From Pirellulaceae bacterium (GTDB taxonomy: Bacteria > Planctomycetota > Planctomycetia > Pirellulales > Pirellulaceae): a stretch of DNA of 10,065 bases. Below the pieces are notes generated by a model. It searched no databases and had not been told where the DNA came from. It worked only from the letters and a program-made list of their open reading frames with translations. Position 1 is the stretch's first letter, and each line of letters opens with the position of its first letter. This document shows positions 1-8,200 of this stretch, piece by piece. The position numbers were made by a program, and so were the translations under genes. The stretch covers positions 1 to 10,065 of the forward strand of contig JADLDX010000143.1 of the NCBI GenBank assembly GCA_020846515.1. The letters run 5' to 3'.

Positions 1-28
1 CGCGAATTTCACCAAAAGGCTCAGGACT

Positions 29-47
29 CGCGTCTCGGAGAGACGCG
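29..47. repeat. GC-rich perfect hairpin (REP-like or attenuator-like)
   Basis: Bases 29-36 (CGCGTCTC) are perfectly complementary to 40-47 (GAGACGCG), leaving a 3-base loop. The stem is 8 bp and mostly G/C. No T-run follows on the plus strand, so it does not look like a classical intrinsic terminator. It lies about 75 bp before the lipoprotein start and could be a dispersed REP-like palindrome or an mRNA-stabilising stem for a gene to the left. Bases 1-114 are open in frame 1, but the peptide resembles nothing I recognise and largely reads through this hairpin. Confidence 0.45.
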
Positions 48-106
48 GCTACGTGCTTCGTTGAACGGTATTGCGCTTACTCCGCATTTGAAGCTTACTC
101 AAAAAC

Positions 107-110
107 AGGA
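107..110 (+). promoter_or_regulatory. Ribosome binding site for the lipoprotein gene
   Basis: AGGA lies 10 bases upstream of the ATG at 121. An earlier ATG at 111 begins an out-of-frame peptide of only 14 codons, so the SD-like element and the lipoprotein signal peptide together favour the start at 121. Confidence 0.4.
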
Positions 111-120
111 ATGAATCGTC

Positions 121-576
121 ATGGGACGAAGTTGGATGGCAGTGGCTCTGGTTAGTGCAGGCATAGGGTTGATTGGTTGTGCGGGCAGTTATCAAACGTC
201 GGATATTGAAGAGACTGCGCCGGTATCAGGCGTGTTGACGTATCAAGGAAAACCATTGGAACACTATCAAGTTGTGTTCATGCCGTTTAATGGCAGTCGA
301 GTTGGTACGGCCACGACGGATGCAGAAGGTAAGTTTACGATGGGCACCAATGATGCCGGAGACGGCTCACCCGTGGGCGAAATGAAAGTCGCCATCAGTT
401 TTGTTGGGCCACCATCCACCGTTGAAGCGGGTACCGAACTGATTATTGATGATCCATCCAAGATGCCTAGACCCAAGGTCAGGATACCGGCCAAGTACAA
501 CGATCCCGAGACATCCGGTATCACCCAGAACGTCCCTCGCGAAGGCGTGAAGGATCTCAAGTTGGATTTGAAGTGA
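121..576 (+). CDS. Small lipoprotein with carboxypeptidase-regulatory-like domain
   Basis: 151-residue predicted lipoprotein. Residues 1-20 form a short signal peptide with Arg3, a hydrophobic core and a lipobox L17-I-G-C20; Ala at the position after Cys would fit outer-membrane rather than inner-membrane retention. Residues about 34-95 follow the pattern of planctomycete carboxypeptidase-regulatory / transthyretin-like beta-sandwich proteins: V-S-G-V-L-T-Y-Q-G-K-P-L, then V-V-F-M-P, then T-D-A-E-G-K-F, then a G-x-M-K-V-A-I strand. The tail I-P-A-K-Y-N-D-P-E-T-S-G and a final L-K-L-D-L strand are also typical of that family. In planctomycetes such genes often follow a DUF1559 (type II pseudopilin-like) gene; the left neighbour is outside the window. 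The molecular function of the family is unknown; it is probably a structural or binding periplasmic protein. An alternative start at codon 6 (base 136) would remove the basic residue and is less likely. It converges with the minus-strand gene ending at 602. Confidence 0.85.
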   Translation: MGRSWMAVALVSAGIGLIGCAGSYQTSDIEETAPVSGVLTYQGKPLEHYQVVFMPFNGSRVGTATTDAEGKFTMGTNDAGDGSPVGEMKVAISFVGPPSTVEAGTELIIDDPSKMPRPKVRIPAKYNDPETSGITQNVPREGVKDLKLDLK

Positions 577-592
577 GTTGGATTTGAAGTGA
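561..592 (+). repeat. 16-bp perfect tandem duplication across the lipoprotein stop codon
   Basis: GTTGGATTTGAAGTGA occurs at 561-576 and again, immediately and perfectly, at 577-592. The first copy encodes the last residues and the TGA stop of the lipoprotein; the second lies just past it. Because 16 is not a multiple of three, the second copy does not extend the protein. It looks like a replication-slippage event that left the coding sequence intact. Confidence 0.9.
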
Positions 593-601
593 GCTAGATA
601 T

Positions 602-1069
602 CTAATCCATCAGCCAGCCCATGACGCCCCAGGGATCTTCGTAGAGCAGAACAAAGACGACGCCGCATTGCCAGCTGTAGATTATAGGCATGGCGGTTTG
701 GAATGTTCGGTTCTTGGTTGCCCAACGCTCCCCGACAAAGGCTGCACTTAAACCCAGTACAGCCCCAATCGGCCAGACAATTAAGTTGCTGATGCAGAGC
801 CAATAGCCGACCTTCAACCAGCCTGAGAATCCGATCGGGTCGTCCCGATACATCTGAGGCGTGTGTCCCAATGCCAACCACGACACGAGCCAAAAGAGAT
901 GTACTGTCGACAAAGCCAACATCGGGTAACAAAACGCAACTGTCCACGCCAAACGAGTAGCGCGCCGACCAAATGTCGAATCAACAACCAGCGTCGGCAT
1001 AGGACTCACCGCAGTTCCTAAGCTATGCGACTCATGTGCGAGTGATGGTGATTCGTATGGGTTGGTCAT
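602..1069 (-). CDS. Small multi-pass membrane protein with N-terminal NPYESP motif, unknown function
   Basis: 155-residue hypothetical inner-membrane protein. It starts M-T-N-P-Y-E-S-P; the N-P-Y-x-S-P opening is a recurring start in small planctomycete membrane proteins, so I place the start at ATG 1069. A GTG at 1084 would add five residues but neither start has a clear SD sequence. After a polar N-terminus of about 38 residues come three hydrophobic stretches at about 39-67, 84-112 and 125-143; the first two are long enough that four helices are possible. Hydrophobic parts are rich in Trp, Tyr and Phe (for example V-H-L-F-W-L-V-S-W-L). There is no catalytic motif. The gene lies 80 bp downstream of the minus-strand gene at 1150-1980 and could be co-transcribed with it. 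Its TAG stop lies inside a 10-bp palindrome (TAGATATCTA, 595-604) in the short convergent gap with the lipoprotein gene. I do not recognise a named family. Confidence 0.75.
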   Translation of the reverse strand: MTNPYESPSLAHESHSLGTAVSPMPTLVVDSTFGRRATRLAWTVAFCYPMLALSTVHLFWLVSWLALGHTPQMYRDDPIGFSGWLKVGYWLCISNLIVWPIGAVLGLSAAFVGERWATKNRTFQTAMPIIYSWQCGVVFVLLYEDPWGVMGWLMD

Positions 1070-1149
1070 CTGTGTGGGGATCACTTGTTTGGTTCAGGCT
1101 ACTGTGAACATTTGTCTTAGGATCTAGGCAACCATCGTCACGGGACTTG

Positions 1150-1980
1150 CTAAGGCACTGGCTGGTCCGTTGGTTTCTCTGGCAGCTGTTCCGTTACAGC
1201 TTTGGCGTTTTCTTCCGGCGCTGCATCTGTTGCTAGTTCACCTTGCCGCGCGGCAGCATTTTCTGCAAGTTCCTTGGCGCGCAGAACTGCTGCCTGATAT
1301 CGTTTGTACTGGGCCGGGTCCATGCCGAGGACTTCGAGTAACGCGTCGTCGATATCTTCGCCGCGTCGCATTTTTTCTTGCAGCCGCTGGCCTTCTTGTT
1401 CCAATGCCGTATTGAGGGCGGCCTGGCGCGCCTGATTCTCTTTGGCCCGCTGTTCACCTTCACCCGCCATGCGCGTACCAAAGCGAATAACCAGCACCAG
1501 CAACATCATCGCCAATGCGCCGCCTATACCAATTCCCTTCGACGTAAAGTTACGATCTGACGCTGAGGGTTCGCCCGTAGCGGCCGGCGCGGCGAGCGCC
1601 AGCGTTGCATCATATTCTTCGTTGGGATCATGAGTCTCTGGAGTTGACGGAGGCCACGCGGGGTTCTCAAATCGAAAGCCACCTTGCACCTCGTCGCCTT
1701 CCCAATGGATTGTGCAACCGCGCATGCGCCGAGCGGAAATTCGATCGATCACAAAGTCGATTTCATTGCTACGACAGTAGAGGTCTCGGCCCGATTGCCA
1801 TTGCGTCTCGAAACCCAAAGAGTAATCCAAAAAAGCGGGCAGCGAGGTACGGATACGTGCGACAACACGCAGTGGTAAATCCTGGGTTTCAGGCGTTCGT
1901 AATCGCGTCATATGATAAAAGGCCACATCGGATACCCTAAGTACGTCCTCGCGCGGCAATAGGCGATAATTGTTGACCAT
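1150..1980 (-). CDS. Single-pass membrane protein with charged helical C-terminal half, unknown function
   Basis: 276-residue hypothetical protein. Residues 1-125 form a mixed alpha/beta N-terminal domain with no signal peptide and two Cys (69 and 89), which I cannot assign to a family. Residues about 126-147 are an Ala/Ser/Pro/Thr-rich linker. One hydrophobic segment spans about 149-165 (G-I-G-G-A-L-A-M-M-L-L-V-L-V-I). After it, residues 170-270 are rich in Glu, Gln, Ala, Arg and Lys and predicted helical, probably coiled coil, ending in a Pro/Glu/Thr-rich tail. Without a signal peptide, orientation is uncertain. ATG 1980 is preceded by GGAAG (complement of 1990-1994), nine bases away, an acceptable SD. 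The gene is divergent from the giant plus-strand gene across 120 bp and may lead a two-gene unit with 602-1069. Function is unknown; sharing a divergent intergenic region with a surface protein is not evidence of a shared role. Confidence 0.75.
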   Translation of the reverse strand: MVNNYRLLPREDVLRVSDVAFYHMTRLRTPETQDLPLRVVARIRTSLPAFLDYSLGFETQWQSGRDLYCRSNEIDFVIDRISARRMRGCTIHWEGDEVQGGFRFENPAWPPSTPETHDPNEEYDATLALAAPAATGEPSASDRNFTSKGIGIGGALAMMLLVLVIRFGTRMAGEGEQRAKENQARQAALNTALEQEGQRLQEKMRRGEDIDDALLEVLGMDPAQYKRYQAAVLRAKELAENAAARQGELATDAAPEENAKAVTEQLPEKPTDQPVP

Positions 1981-1989
1981 TTTTAATGT

Positions 1990-1994
1990 CTTCC
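1990..1994 (-). promoter_or_regulatory. Ribosome binding site for the 1150-1980 gene
   Basis: On the minus strand the sequence reads GGAAG, then nine bases, then the ATG at 1980. This supports the start codon chosen for that gene. Confidence 0.45.
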
Positions 1995-2018
1995 GGGGGG
2001 AGGTAATTGCCTTAAATC

Positions 2019-2048
2019 TTGCGGTGAGATCAATAGGGCGATTATGAT
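2019..2048 (+). promoter_or_regulatory. Possible sigma-70-like promoter of the giant surface-protein gene
   Basis: TTGCGG at 2019-2024 and TATGAT at 2043-2048 are separated by 18 bp. The -10 box matches five of six consensus bases, the -35 only three of six. Transcription would begin near 2055 and leave a leader of about 45 bases. The -10 box sits between the arms of two inverted repeats: GATCAA 2028-2033 / TTGATC 2056-2061 and AATAGGG 2032-2038 / CCCTATT 2066-2072. These could be an operator or an mRNA leader fold. Planctomycete promoters are poorly characterised, so this is a weak call. Confidence 0.25.
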
Positions 2049-2100
2049 AAAGGCGTTGATCTGCCCCCTATTCTAACGCCCGAAATCTACCGGAATACGC

Positions 2101-2232
2101 ATGTCACGCAGACAGGTTCGACCTCGACGTCCATTGAAGGACTATTGTAAGCAGTTTTTACGTCGGAAATTGAGAGCGCGCACTAAGCCGCATCTGAAAT
2201 TTGAATCGTTGGAAGACCGACGCGTACTGGCC
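2101..2232 (+). other. Basic N-terminal leader with LEPR-XLL-like sorting motif
   Basis: Residues 1-33 of the giant protein carry about fourteen Arg/Lys and no hydrophobic core. They are followed by F34-E-S-L-E-D-R-R-V-L-A44. This matches the LEPR-XLL element known from the N-termini of very large planctomycete proteins (consensus roughly F-E-x-L-E-x-R-x-L-L-A), with E-D-R-R-V-L in place of the commonest residues. Its exact export mechanism is not established. Its presence supports both the start codon and the planctomycete origin. Confidence 0.8.
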
Positions 2233-5200
2233 ACCGAGTTCGCTCGAGTCACGTCCTTTGCTCCGCAGGACGTAGGCCCGGAGGCTAGAAACTTGACTTC
2301 GACAGGTGCGAACATTTACTTTACCGGCCAATCGCCGACGCGGGGCGAAGAGGTGTGGATCTTAGAGACATTCGGTCCACGCGTGCTCTCGGATGTCGCG
2401 CCTGGCATCGATGGTTCTGCGCCACGCAATCTAACCAACGTGGGTGGCAGTCTCTATTTCGTGGCCACCAACAGCGACAAGGGTGATGAGATTTACCGCG
2501 CCACGGGCGGCAACACTGTAGCGATCGCCGAAGTAATCCCGGGTCCCCAAGGGTCGAGCGCCACCAACTTAACCAATGCCAATGGAGATTTGGCCTTCAC
2601 GGCTAACGATGGCACGCGCGGCATGGAACTCTGGCGCTGGAATGGCTTTGCCATGACTATGGTCCGCGACATCGTCTTGGGCAGTGGTAGTTCGAACCCG
2701 CGAAACTTGTTGCCGATTGCCAACCTCTTGTTCTTTACCGCCAACGATGGAGTGAACGGCGAAGAGTTGTGGATGAGCGACGGCAGTACCAATGGCACGT
2801 TTATGGTGCGCGACCTTCGCCCTGGCGCGGCCAGTTCCAATCCAAGTAATCTGACGAATGTCGATGGCATCCTTTACTTTACCGCTGACGTGGATGGTTC
2901 TGGAGGCAGCGAACTGTATCGCTTGGACAACTTGTTCGCGCCGCCCACAGCGATCGCGGCCACCGCGCTGGGTACGAATTCCAATCCTCGCAACCTGGTC
3001 AGCGATCGCAACGCGCTCTACTTTACTGCCACGCTTCCGGCAACTGGCGAAGAACTGTGGATGACCGATCGATTCCTCAATTCAGCCACGATGGTGGCGG
3101 ACATTTTTCCCGGTGCAAGCAGCTCCAATCCAGCCAACATCAAGTTCTTTAATGGCCAGCTGGTTTTCACGGCCTCCGATAGTACCAATAACCTCGAACT
3201 CTGGAGGTCCAACGTCTTCACGAATTTCGTCGAGCCGCTGACAAATCTTTCGACCTCGACGCTGGCCGCCGACATTCAACAACTGACCCCGGTCGGCCCC
3301 AACCTGATGTTTGTGGTTAATGGTTCTAGACTGTGGCGATCCAGTGGCATTGCCTCGGGTACCAATCTGCTGACTAACTTCACCGACGTCATATCGCCAA
3401 CCCTGCGTCACCTGGTGGCCCATGGTGGCAATCTCTTTTTCGTTACCGCAGGTACAGGCGGCGACGTCTGGCGATCGAACACTGTTTCGCCCATTGCCCA
3501 GAACTTTACGCAAGACGTCATTGGTTCAGATGATGAAACGATCAAACATTTTCAAGTTTTTAAAAACAACATTTACATGGTGAGCGACGGAAGTTCATTA
3601 ATTGAGTTCAGTCCCTACAGCATGCAAGGCAGCGCCAATGACTATTTCCAAACTCCAGATGTTGACAACCTGACCGTTGTCGGCACGACCATGTATTTCA
3701 CGGTCAGCGGAAATTTGATGAAGATGACCGATGGCTTCTCGTCCGTTTCCACAGTGAAGTTCTTTCCGTTTGGGAACGTCCAGCCTCCTCGCTCGCTGAT
3801 GAACGTGAACGGTACCCTGTTCTTTGTAGTTTACGATCCGGCCGTTGGAAACGAGCTCTGGAAGAGTGATGGCACGGAAGCGGGTACCGTGCGCGTGGCC
3901 GACATTGCACCTGGCCCGTCCAGCTCGTCCATTGACAATTTGATCAACATCGGCAGTGTCCTGTATTTTACTGCCAATGATGGGATCAATGGTGTCGAGC
4001 TGTGGAAGAGTGACGGGACAACGGCCGGTACCACGATGGTCCGGAACATTGCGACCGGAGCAGTTAGCGCGGACCCGAAGGCGTTAACAAATGTGGGTGG
4101 CGTGTTGTACTTCGCCGCCAATGACGGCAGCTCGGGTACAGAACTTTGGCGCAGCGACGGCACGGCGGCGGGGACAGTGCTGGTGCGCGATATTTTTCCT
4201 GGCACTGCCTCGTCCAATCCAAGCAATCTGCTCAACGTCAACAACACGCTCTACTTTGCGGCCGTTCATAATATGCTTGGCAACGAACTCTGGCGCAGCG
4301 ACGGCACTTCCAGTGGCACCACGTTAGTGTCGGACATTAACGAAGGCTCCGGCAGCTCTAATCCCCAGCACTTGACCAACGTTAGCGGCGTAGTTTTCTT
4401 TATCGCCAATAACGGATTTACCGGGCCAGAACTTTGGAAAAGCGACGGCACCGTGCTCGGCACCCGCCAGGTCCGAGACATTCGAGCCGGCAGTATTGGT
4501 TCCGCTGCACACAGTCTGACAAACATCAATGGTAGGCTGTTCTTCGTAGCCAAAGATAATCCGGAATTCAGCCAACTGTGGTCATCCGATGGTTTTTCGT
4601 TCGGCACCGTGCCCGTTACCAATACGATTGGGTCTCGGACTCCAGACATCTCATCCGGTATCTACGAAGCATTTGGCAAAATCTTCTTTCTGGGACGCGA
4701 CGACCAATGGGGGGCAGAGCCCTTTGCATTAGGTAGGGCGGATTATGGTGATGCCCTTAAGAATACAACCGCTCAAGATAGCGGTGCCTGGCATTTCGAC
4801 AATGGCGCCATGCTTGGTCTGACGCGTGATTCAACGGAACCCGACGGACAAACATCTGCAACTGCCAATGGCGATGACCTTCACGGAACGGATGACGAAG
4901 ATGGCATCACTCAACCGCTGGCGGCCATAGGTGGCGAGACCATGACATTCAACGTGGTCGTTTCCAACGCGACGACCAATACACGTCTGGCCGTTTGGTT
5001 TGACTGGAACTTGGATGGCGACTACCAAGATTCCGGAGAACAGATGCTTTCCGACAGAGCGGTCGTCAATGGCAATAACAGTATCACTTTGCAAGTACCG
5101 AACGTGAACGCTCAGGGTACGAGCTTTGCCAGATTTCGAGTCTCGGAGGCAGCCATGGTGATGTATTTCACTGGCTACCACAATGGCGAAGTAGAAGATC

Positions 5201-8200
5201 ATCCGTTTACGTTAACCCGGAGCAGCATTGTTACGCTGCCGGACACATCGGCCAACGATATTGTTGTGCGTCGATCAGGCGCGAACGTGCAAGTTGTCAA
5301 CCGCACCAACTCCAACGTGCTCTTTAGCGATGCAATCTCAGCTATCACTCAATTGCGCATTGTGGGTTCCAACACGCAAACCGATACCGTGCTGGTTGAC
5401 TATGCAGCCGGCGGATTCTTTGCTTTTCCCAGCGGTATCGATTTCGCCGGGCAGGGAGGCAGCGATTCGCTGACCGTAACTGGTAACGGCAACGGACAAG
5501 CGATTCATTCGGTGATCACAGGTCCGGTTACTAAGTCTGAGGTTCGCTTGACTGAATCGGCTGTGTCCAACAGTGTGACATATACCGATGTGGAGACGTT
5601 GGTCTTTAACGGCCTGCAAAGCTTCTTCGCAGTCGGGACTTTTGATATTGGCAACCGGTCGATAACGATCGGGGCCACCAATCCTGTGAACCTGGCGAGC
5701 ACCAATACGATCAGCGGCGGATCGTTGACCGCCGGCGCCATCGCGCTGGGCGGCGCGGCTACGTTAACAGGTTTTGGCACGATCGCTGCCAACTTTAGCG
5801 GCCAGGTAGGCTCTGTGATCACGCTCAATGGAACACTTACCATTGGCAATGCTGGTTCAGCCAGTGGCTTTCTGACCCTTGGCTCTATTGTCACCGGCGT
5901 CAACACATTCAATCTACTGGACGCTGACGCAGCCACTCTTGGTCCCTCGACCACCGTGGGCACAGCCAGCGCGGCCGGTAGGATTGTGGCCAATGGTGGC
6001 CTGGCCATCAACAGCGGCGCGCAGGTTAGCGGTTTTGGAACTCTAGAAACCCCCAACAATCCTTCCCTACCGATCATCAACCATGGTTCGATCATCGGTG
6101 CCACCACCAGTAACCGTTTGACACTGCCCGGCTTTGTGATGGGCACTGGTACGCTTAACCGTACGCAAATTACTGGCACCCATAACCCGGGTTCGCCCCT
6201 GGCCGCTGTGTCCCACGGCGAAGTCGTGTATGCCGGCACACTGATCATGGACTTAGGCGGTGTAGCCGCTGGTACAGGCTTTGACCGCATCAATCACAAT
6301 GGACTGGCCACTTTAGGTGGCGTTTTGGACGTTCGGCAAATCAATGGCTTCGTTGCCGACACGTCTCATCAATTCGCGCTCTTCCATTCCACCGGTGGAC
6401 TGACTGGTCGATTCGCAACTGTTTTATTGCCAACGCCACCGGCCAACCATCAATGGGAATTGGATTACTCCAGCACGGAAGTGAATCTCAAGTTGCTGGC
6501 GGTCAGTTTGACAATTGTCGGTGGGGTCATCAGTGAAAATGGTGGCGTGGCCTTTGCCGTGCTGACTAGAAATGACGTCAACCTGTCTCAGAGTTTGACG
6601 GTCAACGTTTCGAGCAACGATACAACGGAAGCCACAGTTCCAGCCACAGTCGTCATGCCGGCTGGTCAACGGCAAGTCAACTTTGTTATCACTGCCGTCG
6701 ACGATCAATTGCTAGATGGTGATCAAATCGTGGGCATTACAGTCAGTGCCAATGGTTACGGATCAGACACGCGTACCGTCACGGTTACGGACTTCGAATC
6801 GTTATCTCTGACCATCAATCCTGGCGTGATGAGTGAAAACGGCGGAAGTGTGGTTGGAACGGTATCTCGAAGCAACACCGATGTCAGCGTGCCGATCACG
6901 ATATCACTTAGCAGCAGCGATACGACCGAAGCCACCGTGCCAGCCACCGTTACGATTCTCGCTGGTCAAACTTCGGCGGATTTCACCATTCAGGCTGTAG
7001 ACGACAACCTGATGGACGGCACACAAACAGCGACGATTACTGCCAGTTCACTGGGCTACAATGGGACATCGCGTACCGTAGATGTGACGGACAGTGAATC
7101 ACTGTCCATCACGATCGACCAGTCAACCATCAGCGAAAACGGCGGCGTTACGCAAGCGCGCGTGACGCGCAGCAATACCAATAACGGCACACCATTGTTG
7201 GTCAATCTGCAAAGCAGCGACTTAAGTGAAGCCACCGTGCCGGCGACCATTACCATCCCAGCCGGACAAGCGTTTGCCATTTTTACCATCACGGCTGTGG
7301 ACGATTTGCTGCTGGACGGACCGCAGGTGGTTACCATTTCTGGTTCCGCAATCAGCTATGTCACGGGCACGCAAACGCTAACGGTCACCGATGCTGAATC
7401 GCTTCAAGTGACGATTAACGTGCCGGCTATCAGCGAAAGTGGTGGCACGGCCATCGGTACCGTAACCAGGTCGAATACGGACGTGGGTGCGGCGATCCAA
7501 GTGCAGTTGGCTAGCAACGATTTGACAGAGGCCACAGTTCCCGCCACGGTAACCATACCGGCCGGGCAAGCATCCACTACGTTTACCATCACGGCCGTGG
7601 ATGATGCCTTGCTCGACGGTAAGCAGACTGTCACCATATCGGCATCGGCCACCGGTTACGCCAGTGGTACCCGTACGGTCGACGTATTGGATAGCGAAAA
7701 CTTGACATTGAGCATCGCGCCTGGCTCGATCAGCGAGAATGGCGGCTCGGCGACTGGTACTGTATCGCGCAGCAACACAGATATTACACTGCCTTTGGTC
7801 GTGCAAGTGGGCAGCAGCGATAGTACCGAGGCCAACGTACCCTCCGTGGTGATCATCCCAGCCAACCAGGCATCAACAGTATTCACCATCTCCGCTGTCG
7901 ACGACAGCTTGCTCGATGGTACTCAATCGGTTGTCATTACGGTTAGTGCGAGTGGTTATGCTATCGATAACAAGCCGTTGGATGTGATCGACCATGAAAC
8001 CCTACAGGTCACGATCAATCCACCAGTTATAAGTGAGGTCGGCGGCGTCGCGACTGGCACCGTCACTCGTTCTAATACCAACACGTTTGCCCCGGTGACC
8101 GTGACCTTATCGAGCAGCGATACCACCGAAGCCACCGTACCGGCGACCGTGGTTATTCCCGCCGGCGTATCCTCCGTGACCTTTGCCATTACGGCCATCG

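Noticed and set aside
1..114. Possible C-terminus of a left-hand gene, open in frame 1 to the TGA at 112-114
   Set aside because: Only 37 codons, frame 3 is also open, no recognisable motif, and the peptide runs through a perfect hairpin; not enough support for a coding call.
595..604. 10-bp palindrome TAGATATCTA between the convergent genes
   Set aside because: Too short and A/T-rich to act as a terminator; palindromes of this size occur by chance. Mentioned only because it contains a stop codon.
1092..1109. Inverted repeat GTTCA / TGAAC between the two minus-strand genes as a terminator
   Set aside because: The stem is only 5 bp with an 8-base loop and no T-run on the minus strand, so it is not a credible terminator.
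1170..1940. Plus-strand open frames opposite the 1150-1980 gene
   Set aside because: They overlap each other in several frames, lack start signals, and the minus-strand frame has a coherent layout (domain, membrane segment, helical tail) plus an SD sequence.
2493..4649. Minus-strand open frames opposite the ELWxxDGT array
   Set aside because: The plus-strand frame is continuous through this region with recognisable repeats; the antisense frames overlap one another and show no coherent domain.
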